DNA of 64,000 bases from Alkalihalobacillus deserti. GTDB taxonomy: Bacteria > Bacillota > Bacilli > Bacillales > Bacillaceae_D. The notes under the pieces were generated by a model that did not search any database, was not told the DNA's origin, and saw only the letters and a list, made by a program, of their open reading frames with translations. A program made the position numbers and the translations under genes. Positions 43,401 through 51,379 of the stretch are shown one piece after another. The first letter of the stretch is position 1. The number at the start of each line of letters is the position of its first letter. Where the stretch lies: contig NZ_JAJAFR010000005.1 in assembly GCF_020734105.1 (NCBI RefSeq), positions 301,544 through 365,543 on the forward strand. Reading direction: 5' to 3'.

Positions 43401-45987
43401 GAGTAAAAATGAAGGCTTTGCATTAGGAATGGGTCGACATGGGAGCTGGTCATTTGAAGTCGGCATGAACGGGGAATGGATTGAACTTTGGGCAGATGAA
43501 GATAAGCCGTTAGAGAAGTTTAAGTGGTCCTATATCGTCGCAACATATGATAAGCAAAAGAGTGAGTTGACATTGTATTTAAATGGAGAAGCAGTCGGAA
43601 CGACAAAAACGCCATTAAATGCAAATATTACGCCGTCAATAGAGCCGCTTATTATTGGGAAGCATAATCATCCAGCCGTGATTAATGGAACATTTTCAGC
43701 GAATATGTTTAATGGATTAATGGATGAAGTGAAAATTGTTAATGCTTCCTATAGTGCAGAAAAGGTAAGCGAGATTTACAATAAATATGTGGACACATTT
43801 GAAAACAGCGAGCAGCCAACGCCGAATTTAGCAATGGATCGTAGTCGTTTTGACGGAGATCGTCATCGACCGCAATATCACTTTATTTCGCCTGAACATT
43901 GGATGAATGAGCCGCATGCGCCGTTTTATTATAATGGAAAATACCATATCTTTTATCAGCATAACCCGCAAGGTCCATATTGGAGCCATATTCACTGGGG
44001 ACATGCTGTCAGTGATGATATGATCCACTGGGAAGATATGCCGGTTGCCTTAGCACCAGAGGGAGGATCTGTGACACCGGATGGAGTATGGTCAGGGGAT
44101 GCTACGTTTGATCAAGATGGCCTGCCAGTTCTATTGTTTACAGCTGGTGATGATAGCAAAGTTCCAAATCAAATGACAGGACTTGCAAGAAGTACATTTA
44201 CTGAAGATGGTGATGTAAACTTACCAAATTGGGAAATGAATGAGGAGCCTGTAACCGTTCAAGAACCAAATTTACACGCGGATGAAGGGGAAGTTTGGTA
44301 CGGACAATTTAGAGACCCATATGTGTGGCAAGACGGTGATACGTGGTATCAGTTAGTCGGTTCTGGTATTCGAAATGGTGACAAAAGTGTAGGAGGAACA
44401 GCCCTGCTTTATACGTCAACAGACTTAGAAAATTGGACATACGAAAAGCCATTTTTTGTTGGTGATTACGCGAACTATCCGGAGACCGGACAAGTTTGGG
44501 AGCTGCCTATTTTCTTACCGTTAAAAGACGAAGATGGAAACGACACAGAGAAACATGTTCTATTTATTAATCCGTGGTTTGATGGCTATAGTCCTCACAA
44601 TGTAAAATATGTATGGCATTGGATTGGAACGTGGGATAAGGAGAATCTTGAATTTACTCCTGATCACACCGAGCCGAGAATTTTCGATAAGGGTGAGCAT
44701 TTCACGGGTCCGAGTGGGTTTGTCGATCCTGATGGCCGTTCGATTTTATTTAGTATTGCTCAAGGAAAACGTTCGGAACAAGCGCAGCATGATGCTGGTT
44801 GGGCCCATAATGCTGGGTTGCCATTAAGCCTTACGTTACGTGATAATAATGAACTTGGAATTGAACCGATTAAAGAGTTGCAAGACATTCGCACGAAGCA
44901 AGTAGCTTCATTTAAAAATAAAAAGATCTCTAAAGCAAATGAGCTCTTATCAGACGTTCAAGGAGATCTATTAGAGGTTATTCTTGAAGTAGAAAATCAT
45001 AATGCAAGTGAATTTGGAATTAAAGTGAGACGTAGTGAAAATGGAGAAGAGGAAACACTGATCTATTATAACTATGAGAACTCGATGTATGAGATTGATC
45101 GAAATAAGTCTAGTTTAGATCCAGATGTTCGTAAAGGGATCCAAGGAGATGTGATGGAGCTAGATAGAGAAAACTTGAAACTCCACATTTATTTAGATCG
45201 ATCAATGGTAGAAGCGTATGCAAATGATTATAAGAGTCTGACATCAAGAGTATACCCGACTCGCTCTGATGCGCTTGGACTTGAGTTGTGGAGTGAAAAC
45301 GGAGAAGTGACGATTAAGTCAATGGAAGTATGGGAGCTAGGTTCTGCTTATGGAGAAACCGTACCAGCCTATTGGCCTGACGTGGAACAAGCTCTAGAGT
45401 CGATTGACTTGCCAAATCATGATTTCCAAACAGGAGATTTAACGGGATGGATCACAGAAGGCAATGCGTTTACTGATGAACATATTACCGATCGTTACGA
45501 TTGGGGCTGGGGTGGACCATTTAATCAAGCTCATACTGATGTTGATGTGAACCACTATCATTACTGGGGATTTGACCCTGATCAAGGAGGAGATGCTGCA
45601 ACGGGAGTCATGAAGTCACAAAACTTTGTTTTAGGCGGCGATGGCCAAGTTGACTTTTTAGTAGCAGGTGGAAACATCCCAGACCAGCTTTATGTCGCAT
45701 TAGTGAGAGCCTCTGATGATGAAACGATCATGAAAGCAACGGGGCACAATTCGGAACAATATCGCAGAGTACGATTTGATGCATCTGAGTATATTGGAGA
45801 AAAGTTATATGTAAAAGTTGTCGATCAAGCAACAGGTGGCTGGGGACACATCAACGTTGATAACGTAAATGTTCCAGTAGACCCTAGCACTGAATTTGAT
45901 TTAACAGGGATAGGAGAACAAGAAATAGAAAGGGAGAAAGGGAAGTCTGCTCGTGTTGTGGTGCCTGTCACTCCCCGAAGATTGTAA
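40426..45987 (+). CDS. Giant secreted GH32-CBM-CBM-LamG-GH32-CBM protein, 3' end altered by a repeat
   Basis: 1853 residues. A signal peptide (about 1-30, PVSAEE) and Glu-rich linker precede GH32 module 1 with Asp81 (WMNDPNG), Asp213 (FRDPKVF), Glu265 (WECSD) and a beta-sandwich to about residue 560. Two similar CBM66-like domains follow (ETGDLTGW...GHINVDDF, about 577-735 and 739-885), then a LamG domain (about 889-1120) and GH32 module 2 with Glu1162 (WMNEPHAP), Asp1297 (FRDPY) and Glu1359 (WELP), then a third CBM66-like domain (1659-1815). The last residues (VVVPVTPRRL) are encoded by a repeat that starts at about 45954, so the natural C terminus, perhaps a wall anchor, is lost. The likely role is degradation of long fructans at or outside the cell surface. 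Confidence 0.9.
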   Translation: MKGRKFKKFMLLFLTILLVSQPFLKYPVSAEETEASEEEESQEEAQPPIENETSENTPTGYYNETFRPQFHFSPEKNWMNDPNGMVYVDGEYHLFYQHNPTDKVWGPMYWGHAISTDLVNWEHMPIALYPDENGFIWSGSAVVDENKTSGLGDGSGPPLVAIFTYELGNDNQTVGLAYSNDKGRTWEKYEGNPVIDMPEETKVSNGGDGVFRDPKVFWNEDNNEWVFVIASGKQVDFYTSPNLKDWTKVSRFENPAVNGDLGIWECSDLIKLPVTTESGIEEKWVLITSVANGPTGGQGMGYFIGEFDGTNFTPDEEEIQWFDYGSDIYAGVTWSNTPNDRPTLLGWMSPPKYAGETPTDPWRSAMTLPRELRLEQTDAGIRLAQAPVNELQSLRGEKVSWENETVESTNTLLSSVEGDTLEIIAEIDMEKTTANEVGFNVRKSDTEYTTIGYQEDVKEAYVDRQNSGIVDFHPDFAAKHTASLETNAETLKLHMFVDRSSVEVFINDGEAVFTEQIFPDPTSKGLELFADDGTIHLKNLEIYQLNSAEFAPGYKNDFKRSYGHFPSEIDVESLPTDIENASFETGDLTGWITHGSAFNGVVSDETQFWGGTFNQEGAYHVWGFAGANNDDQSDIRTGVMKSSLFKLDGNGSVNFLIGGGQNDQNLYVSLVKASTGEELFRTTGRNTEQYRKVSWNASEHLGEAVFIQVVDRHSGGFGHINVDDFRVLNSSEEVIPNEIENPGFETGDLTGWTIVEGTYDDDDVMSEVNYWHSDPINKAGEYHLWGKDEKIAKIKSSHFVLAGTGKITFLIGGGNDLENQYVALMRASDDQELMRQTNEWFDDSENYHRVMWDASEYIGEELYLLIVDNDDSGGWTHINVDDFNVLHHGPVSYWSFDEGTGTTVIDEISGTEDYIDYIFNDAVDKPSSDPLWREGIAGRALLFDGYSTFIEREASEFTKITDTLTIEAWVAPRAYEWGNEGKKSMILNQHDTSKNEGFALGMGRHGSWSFEVGMNGEWIELWADEDKPLEKFKWSYIVATYDKQKSELTLYLNGEAVGTTKTPLNANITPSIEPLIIGKHNHPAVINGTFSANMFNGLMDEVKIVNASYSAEKVSEIYNKYVDTFENSEQPTPNLAMDRSRFDGDRHRPQYHFISPEHWMNEPHAPFYYNGKYHIFYQHNPQGPYWSHIHWGHAVSDDMIHWEDMPVALAPEGGSVTPDGVWSGDATFDQDGLPVLLFTAGDDSKVPNQMTGLARSTFTEDGDVNLPNWEMNEEPVTVQEPNLHADEGEVWYGQFRDPYVWQDGDTWYQLVGSGIRNGDKSVGGTALLYTSTDLENWTYEKPFFVGDYANYPETGQVWELPIFLPLKDEDGNDTEKHVLFINPWFDGYSPHNVKYVWHWIGTWDKENLEFTPDHTEPRIFDKGEHFTGPSGFVDPDGRSILFSIAQGKRSEQAQHDAGWAHNAGLPLSLTLRDNNELGIEPIKELQDIRTKQVASFKNKKISKANELLSDVQGDLLEVILEVENHNASEFGIKVRRSENGEEETLIYYNYENSMYEIDRNKSSLDPDVRKGIQGDVMELDRENLKLHIYLDRSMVEAYANDYKSLTSRVYPTRSDALGLELWSENGEVTIKSMEVWELGSAYGETVPAYWPDVEQALESIDLPNHDFQTGDLTGWITEGNAFTDEHITDRYDWGWGGPFNQAHTDVDVNHYHYWGFDPDQGGDAATGVMKSQNFVLGGDGQVDFLVAGGNIPDQLYVALVRASDDETIMKATGHNSEQYRRVRFDASEYIGEKLYVKVVDQATGGWGHINVDNVNVPVDPSTEFDLTGIGEQEIEREKGKSARVVVPVTPRRL

Positions 45988-46655
45988 GATTTTGTCGATA
46001 GATAGATATAATTGGTACATTGATCGTTATGATGTTTAGCGCATTCGTGGTCATTGCAACACTTGTCATCAACAAAAGGAAGTAACCGCCCGTCGCTCAG
46101 TCCAAAGAGTGGGGTGATTACTTCTTTTTTTACTACATTCTTGGTCAGCTGCCCTTTAAGCGGCATGTAGTTGCGTTGGCGGAGTGTTGGAGCATCTTAT
46201 TTTACGTAATGATGATGCAAAGCTGTTTTAGCAATTTAGATCAGTCTAAATAGGGTGGGTATATTAAAGTGGTTACTGATTCGGAAGTTAAATTAAGAAT
46301 ATTTAGACATTTTTATCGGTAATGCGGTAAAAGACTTTATACGGATCAGATTTTTCAACTGAAACTATAAACCATTCTGAGATCAACAGGGAGATTTTAA
46401 TTAAAACGTGTCTCCCAGGGATATAGATAGAATATCCTGATGTTCAAAATAAATATTGATAGTGTTTTTAAGATATCCAGCAATAGGTTGTAACACTAGC
46501 TCCACTGATCTAACTTTAATAAAGACTGAATGGCTGATTTTCTCCAACGTACCCTCATATTTGTTATAATCCTAAAATTTTATTAATTTCTTTGCCCGAT
46601 AATATCGGATTAGCTTCGTTCAATGCTATGAGTAATTGTTCTTCTTCCTCTGGAT
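45954..46655. repeat. Long direct repeat, copy 1 (at least 702 bp)
   Basis: Matches 63299-64000 almost base for base in direct orientation; one difference was noticed (GCAACAC here, GCAGCAC there, within the toxin remnant). The right limit is unknown because the second copy runs off the window. It begins with TGTTGTGGTGCCTGTCACTCCCCGAAG, which supplies the last codons and stop of the giant GH32 gene. Inside are a decayed type I toxin with its hairpin and the end of a small minus-strand pseudogene. Confidence 0.92.
46011..46085 (+). pseudogene. Holin-like type I toxin remnant with convergent hairpin
   Basis: IGTLIVMMFSAFVVIATLVIN followed by KRK-stop matches the transmembrane helix and basic tail of the small toxin at 60545 (FGTLIVTMFTALVTNKKK). 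The start codon and first residues are missing; the repeat sequence joins just before. A hairpin AGTAACCGCCC...GGGGTGATTACTTC with T-run follows (46081-46130), typical of the shared toxin/antitoxin terminator. Confidence 0.68.
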
Positions 46656-46800
46656 CTGTCATTTCATAACAATCTGTTTCCTTCGCATTTTCTACTTCCA
46701 TCAATAAGAACTTTCGTTCACCGACTTAGATATACGAGTTACCAGATTTAATTACATTTTTAATGTCTAAGTTATCAATTTTTATAGGTTTCAATTTCAT
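46564..46800 (-). pseudogene. Small hypothetical protein gene with an in-frame stop
   Basis: Starting at ATG 46800 after an AGGTG site, the minus strand encodes MKLKPIKIDNLDIKNVIKSGN, SYI, a TAA stop, then VGERKFLLMEVENAKETDCYE and MTDPEEEEQLLIALNEANP, ending LSGKEINKILGL. Removing the single stop gives a coherent 78-residue acidic protein resembling small Bacillus proteins of unknown function. Most of it lies outside the confirmed part of the repeat on the right side. Confidence 0.55.
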
Positions 46801-47260
46801 CACCTACTTGGCAATTTATTTATTTCCATTATAATCGATTAATTTCAAATAATAAACTGATTATAGATCATAGATGTACTTAGATTTCGTGCCTGGTGGG
46901 AAGCGTCCCTATGCTTCCATTCAAAGATAACAGGAACTTCGTCTCGTCTGCAGAGAGTGGAATGGAATAAGATAAAAGCAAGTGAATGGCAACTTCATGT
47001 TTTCTTTTTTCAAATGTTGATAGATATCTAGATGATGACTTGAGGCTGGAGAGACGGCTGGCAATAAAGAAATGGCAAAATGTCTTCCTCTTTCAGGAGG
47101 CAGAAAGTTTTTCCTTCAAGGTTGGATACGTTTTGGCTCTTGGGTGTTTTCACTGTAAATAAAAGGAATTGTTGCATTTTTATATAATTCCGTTTCAAAC
47201 AAATCATTTATTTGATATATTTATATCAGGATGTTTAAAAACGCAACAGAGGGTGATGAC
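46801..47260. other. Gene-free stretch with REP-like shards
   Basis: AGATTTCGTGCCTGGTG (46882-46898) is followed by the shortened palindrome GGAAGCGTCCCTATGCTTCC (46899-46918). The same AGATTTCGTGCCTGG string recurs at about 60843. No gene was found. The promoter of the PrpR-like gene should lie in the last ~100 bp, but no -24/-12 sigma-54 promoter is visible. Confidence 0.45.
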
Positions 47261-49045
47261 GTGAAGATTGTAGCTATTGCACCTTATCCGGGTTTGAAAG
47301 AACTTATCGAATCTACCGTTAGTGAAGAGGGTAATATAGAAGTAATAGTTGAAGTGGGCGATCTGCAACAAGGTGTAGAAATTGCCAAAAGGGCTGAAGC
47401 GAATGGTGTGGATGTCATTATTAGCCGAGGAGGGACGGCTGCTCTTATTCAGAAAGAGGTGAAAATTCCTGTCATCGAAATTGAAGTATCTGCTTTTGAT
47501 TTGTTGAGGATTTTTACACTGCTAAAAGATAACCCAGATAAAAAGGGAATCGTTGGGTTTGAGAATGTTATAGAAAATGCAATAACAATATGTTCCTTAC
47601 TAGATATTGATATAGCTGCATTTACCGTTTATAAAGAAGAGGATGTCCTGCCTAAATTAATTGAGTTACAGAAAAGTAACTACCATATTATAGTTGGTGA
47701 TGCTATTACCGTTCGGCATGCTGAGAGCTTAGGGATGAACGGTTTTTTACTAACATCTGGAAGGGAAAGTGTTATAAAGGCTTTTGAAGAAGCCAAAAAG
47801 GTTAGTAATCTTTTTTTTCCTTTTATGACGGAGGCGTTGATTCCAAAAGAGATTATCGAACAAAGTGAAACGGCTTTTGTAGTCATTGATCATGATGGTT
47901 CAATTGCTTATTCGAATATTGATGGAAAACAGATGCAAAATGCGCTTAGGCGGTCAATCATGGAAGATTGGTTCAAACAAGTTATGACAAATGGAGCAAT
48001 GACTACGGTCGTTGAAGTAAATGAGGAAGTTTGGAATCTAAAGGCGACTCCATTAAAGTTTCCTAAACAAACCTTTGTCCTGCTTTCTTTATCTCTTATT
48101 ACTAATACACAAGGTAAGAAATTACAAGGAGTAAGGGTTAATACTGCGTTTCATGGTACATCACTGAAATCTTTGAGTTGGTTTTCGGCTCAGAATAGTT
48201 TTATGAAGCAAATGATTGAAAAGGCAAAGGTAATCAGTCTACAGGAAGAATCGGTTTGGATCTTAGGTGAAGATGGAACCGGAAAGGAGCAGATGGCCTA
48301 TTTAATGCACCTTGGAAGCAAGAGATCACCCCATCCGTTTCTAGTTGTTGAATGCGATTTATTATCTGAGGAAGATTGGGATGTACTGCTTAGTGGGGGG
48401 AGAAATAGTAGAGGGGTATTTGGGGCTGACGAAAATGGAACCATATACTTGAAGAAAATTGATCAGCTTTCTGCAAATGTTCAAAATAAGCTGATAGACT
48501 TTCTGAGACAGGATCGTTCGTCGTACCGCTTTATTGTTTCCTCGATAGTGGATATAGAAAAAAGATTCGAACAAGATGACTTTAACCATGAACTTTATTA
48601 CCAATTATGTGAATTAAAACTGATCATCCCGCCGTTACGAGAACGAATTGAAGATTTGGATGGTTTGACACATCTGTTTATTAATAAATTTAATTATGAT
48701 TATGGCAAACAACTAGCTGGGATTCGTGCTGATGCGATGCAAGAGCTTAAAAGTCAACGTTGGCCAGGAAATGTTGATCAACTAAAACAAGTTTTGAAAG
48801 AATCCGTCATACTGGCGGAAGGGCCTTTTATTGAAAAAGAAGAAATAGATCAAATTCTCAAAACAAACCCATTTAAAGAGAGCAATGGAGCTGGGTCTTC
48901 TATTGATATGACTGGAACGTTGAAGGAAATTGAAATGGAAATTATTAAACAGGTTTTATCCGAAGAAGGGATGAACCACTCGAAGACGGCAGAAAGGTTA
49001 GGGATTAATAGATCAACTTTATGGCGTAAGTTAAAAGGTGAGTGA
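47261..49045 (+). CDS. PrpR-like regulator with degenerate AAA+ domain and Fis-type HTH
   Basis: About 594 residues. The N-terminal PrpR_N sensor domain is clear (EIAKRAEANGVDVIISRGGTA, then PVIEIEVSAFDLL), followed by a PAS-like segment (AFVVIDHDGSIAYSNIDG) and an AAA+ region with Walker A GEDGTGKE. The Walker B motif is GTIYLKKI, with Lys-Lys instead of Asp-Glu, and the region expected to hold GAFTGA reads GGRNSRGVFG. A Fis-type HTH closes the protein (NHSKTAERLGINRSTLWRKL). Start GTG 47261 follows GAGGG; ATG 47231 lacks spacing. It probably controls the downstream operon, without sigma-54. Confidence 0.83.
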   Translation: MKIVAIAPYPGLKELIESTVSEEGNIEVIVEVGDLQQGVEIAKRAEANGVDVIISRGGTAALIQKEVKIPVIEIEVSAFDLLRIFTLLKDNPDKKGIVGFENVIENAITICSLLDIDIAAFTVYKEEDVLPKLIELQKSNYHIIVGDAITVRHAESLGMNGFLLTSGRESVIKAFEEAKKVSNLFFPFMTEALIPKEIIEQSETAFVVIDHDGSIAYSNIDGKQMQNALRRSIMEDWFKQVMTNGAMTTVVEVNEEVWNLKATPLKFPKQTFVLLSLSLITNTQGKKLQGVRVNTAFHGTSLKSLSWFSAQNSFMKQMIEKAKVISLQEESVWILGEDGTGKEQMAYLMHLGSKRSPHPFLVVECDLLSEEDWDVLLSGGRNSRGVFGADENGTIYLKKIDQLSANVQNKLIDFLRQDRSSYRFIVSSIVDIEKRFEQDDFNHELYYQLCELKLIIPPLRERIEDLDGLTHLFINKFNYDYGKQLAGIRADAMQELKSQRWPGNVDQLKQVLKESVILAEGPFIEKEEIDQILKTNPFKESNGAGSSIDMTGTLKEIEMEIIKQVLSEEGMNHSKTAERLGINRSTLWRKLKGE

Positions 49046-49085
49046 GATATTAGTGGAATAAAGTTTGTCTATTAATATCTCTCTT
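49044..49085 (+). terminator. Hairpin terminator after the PrpR-like gene
   Basis: GAGATATTAGT pairs with ATTAATATCTC, followed by TCTTTC. It begins at the gene's stop codon. Confidence 0.65.
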
Positions 49086-49189
49086 TCAGCTAATTAATTT
49101 GAAAGGGCTTTTTAATGGGGTGGGCGCTCCGATAAAATAAACATGATGCAAAAAGCACACATTATTTATTTTAAGTGATAATTTTAAAA

Positions 49190-49318
49190 TAAAAGGTTGT
49201 AAAATAAAACACTTTAAAATATAATGAGTTTATAAGCAAAACGGTTTGTTTGAAAATAAAACACCAAACAATATAAACTGTTTTGTTTTTATACTCGGGT
49301 AAAAAGTTAGCGCTTACA
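49190..49318 (+). promoter_or_regulatory. AT-rich control region of the TRAP/sugar-acid operon with a cre-like site
   Basis: Near-repeats TTTTAAAATAAAAGG, TGTAAAATAAAACAC, CTTTAAAATATAATG and GAAAATAAAACACC (49190-49265) could be binding sites of the PrpR-like protein. AGTTAGCGCTTACA at 49305-49318 fits the cre consensus at 13 of 14 positions and overlaps the 5' leader just before the SDR gene, suggesting CcpA repression. Confidence 0.5.
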
Positions 49319-49331
49319 TTGGAGGTGGAAA

Positions 49332-50078
49332 ATGCTTTTAAAAAACAGAGTGGCGATAGTGACAGGTGCTAGTAGAGGGATTGGAAAAAGCATTGCTTTA
49401 ACATTGGCTAATAATGGAGCATCTCTGATAATTAATGGTACCAATTTAGCTTTACTAAATGAAGTGGCTGAAGAAATTAACGGTCTTGGACATGACTGTA
49501 TGATCCATAACGGTGACGTTACTGACCCAGAGACAGCAACTGAAGTGGTTGAGAAAGCGATGGATCGTTTTGGAAAAATTGACATCTTAGTTAACAATGC
49601 CGGAATTAATAAACGTAGCTCCACTTTAGATATGGACATAGAAAGCTGGCAGCATGTGATGGATGTCAATTTAAATGGAAATCTCTATTTTTCTAAGGCT
49701 GTATTGCCGTATATGATGAAGCAGAATTACGGAAAAATTGTTAATATGAGCTCTACAAAAGCGAAGTCAGGCCACCAAAATGCAGCTCCATCTTACGGGG
49801 CGTCTAAAGCGGGTGTTAACTATTTAACACGTCATCTTGCTTTAGAAATGTCTAAACATAACATTTATGTAAATGGTGTGTGCCCTGGGCCAATAGAAAC
49901 GGACATGATTAAACAATGGTCTGAAGAATACTATCAAGAAGTTACTTCTAAAATACCGTTAAAGAAACTAGGGACGCCTCAGAATGTAGCAGATACAGTC
50001 TTGTTCTTGGCTTCTGATATGTCTGATTTTATTACTGGTGAAATTATTAATGTGAATGGTGGAACCTATATGGACTAA
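49332..50078 (+). CDS. FabG-like short-chain dehydrogenase
   Basis: A 248-residue classical SDR. The NAD(P) motif TGASRGIG is at residues 11-18, NNAG near residue 88, and the catalytic Tyr155-x3-Lys159 pair in SYGASKAG. The end TGEIINVNGGTYMD is typical. GGAGGTGG precedes ATG 49332. It is the first gene of the catabolic operon. A dehydrogenase for a sugar acid or its derivative is more likely than fatty acid synthesis, given the neighbours, but the substrate is unknown. Confidence 0.88.
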   Translation: MLLKNRVAIVTGASRGIGKSIALTLANNGASLIINGTNLALLNEVAEEINGLGHDCMIHNGDVTDPETATEVVEKAMDRFGKIDILVNNAGINKRSSTLDMDIESWQHVMDVNLNGNLYFSKAVLPYMMKQNYGKIVNMSSTKAKSGHQNAAPSYGASKAGVNYLTRHLALEMSKHNIYVNGVCPGPIETDMIKQWSEEYYQEVTSKIPLKKLGTPQNVADTVLFLASDMSDFITGEIINVNGGTYMD

Positions 50079-50248
50079 TGCGTCATTCATATGTTGCAAA
50101 AAGAAACAGGCGTGACTAGCTTGCCTTTGGTCCAAAAGGAGTAGTTGGCTTTCTCGGTGAATATCATAACCAAGTTGATACGAGAGATAAGGTACAAGCG
50201 ACCAATTCTCTTGATCTATAAATAAAAAATTTAGGGAGTCGGTGAAAA

Positions 50249-51337
50249 ATGATTAGATTAGAAGAATTAGGTACGAAAATCCCAAGCCTTTTTCCACACA
50301 ATCATGCTTCAAACATCTTGCCACTGGGCAATGGTGATCTGTTATGTGTGTGGTTTGGAGGATCGAGAGAGGGGAAGCCGGATATATCAATCCTTTGTTC
50401 GAGATTGAAGCAAGGAACAAGTGAGTGGAGCGAACCGGTTGTCCTATCCGATGACTCGGAAAGATCAGAACAAAATCCTTTACTCTTTGAAAATCCGAAT
50501 GGTGAGCTTTGGTTGATTTATACGGCACAAAATGCCGTGCATCAAGACTCTGCTGTCGTACGCTATCGAACATCTGTCGATTATGGTTATACATGGGGTG
50601 AAATCAAAACATTATTTGATAAACCAGGTTCGTTTGTCAGACATCCACCTGTTGTATTAGATAATGGAGATTTATTACTTCCAGCCTATTACAGCTTGAA
50701 ATCAGAGACTGGATTTTTAGGGAATGACCATAGTGTTGTAAAGATTTCCTCTGATAATGGGTCTACATGGGAAGAGTACGAGGTGAATGATAGTTCAGGG
50801 CTTGTTCACATGAGTGTTGTAAAATTAGACGATGGAAGTTTAGTTGCATTTTTTAGAAGTAGAAAAGCGGACAATATCTATAAAAGTAGATCAAATGATA
50901 ATGGGAGAACGTGGAGCAAACCAGAAAAGACTGATCTCCCTAATAATAATGCTTCTATCCAATGTGTCAAACTGAAAAATGGCCATCTTGCTATGATTTT
51001 TAACAACATCAATGCAGAAATGGCACCGCCGGAAGAAAATAGACCACCTTGGTTTGATAAAAGCGATATGGATAAAGTTGGAGTTAAGAAAGATATCAAA
51101 CATGATTCCATTTGGGGAGTCATAAGAGCTCCTTTAACCGTAGCGATTTCAGAAGATGAAGGACATACATGGCCATATATGAGAGATATCATTACAAAGG
51201 ACAATTTTGAAGGGTCACCTGAATTCTCTTATCCATCCATTAAACAAACAGATGATTTAGAAATTCATATTACCTTCACATATTTGCGACAATATATTAA
51301 ACATGTTTCTATCACTGAAAATTGGGTGAAAAAGTAG
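50249..51337 (+). CDS. Cytosolic sialidase-fold (Asp-box) protein
   Basis: A 362-residue six-bladed propeller protein. Four Asp-boxes (S-x-D-x-G-x-T-W) are visible: SVDYGYTW near residue 110, SSDNGSTW near 168, SNDNGRTW near 216 and SEDEGHTW near 301. The N-terminal LPLGNGDLLCVWFGGSREGK and the FRSRKADNIYKS blocks match BNR/sialidase-like hydrolases. There is no signal peptide, so it acts inside the cell after TRAP import. It may cleave a glycosidic or unsaturated sugar-acid conjugate. Sialic acid cleavage is not supported because no sialate catabolic genes (nanA-nanK-nanE set) are seen. Confidence 0.83.
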   Translation: MIRLEELGTKIPSLFPHNHASNILPLGNGDLLCVWFGGSREGKPDISILCSRLKQGTSEWSEPVVLSDDSERSEQNPLLFENPNGELWLIYTAQNAVHQDSAVVRYRTSVDYGYTWGEIKTLFDKPGSFVRHPPVVLDNGDLLLPAYYSLKSETGFLGNDHSVVKISSDNGSTWEEYEVNDSSGLVHMSVVKLDDGSLVAFFRSRKADNIYKSRSNDNGRTWSKPEKTDLPNNNASIQCVKLKNGHLAMIFNNINAEMAPPEENRPPWFDKSDMDKVGVKKDIKHDSIWGVIRAPLTVAISEDEGHTWPYMRDIITKDNFEGSPEFSYPSIKQTDDLEIHITFTYLRQYIKHVSITENWVKK

Positions 51338-51379
51338 ATTAACAAAATAAGATGGTAATAATTAAGGGAGGTAGAAGAA

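Noticed and set aside
47120..47260. Search for a sigma-54 (-24/-12) promoter linked to the PrpR-like gene
   Set aside because: No TGGCAC-N5-TTGCW-like sequence was found here or at 49.1-49.33 kb.
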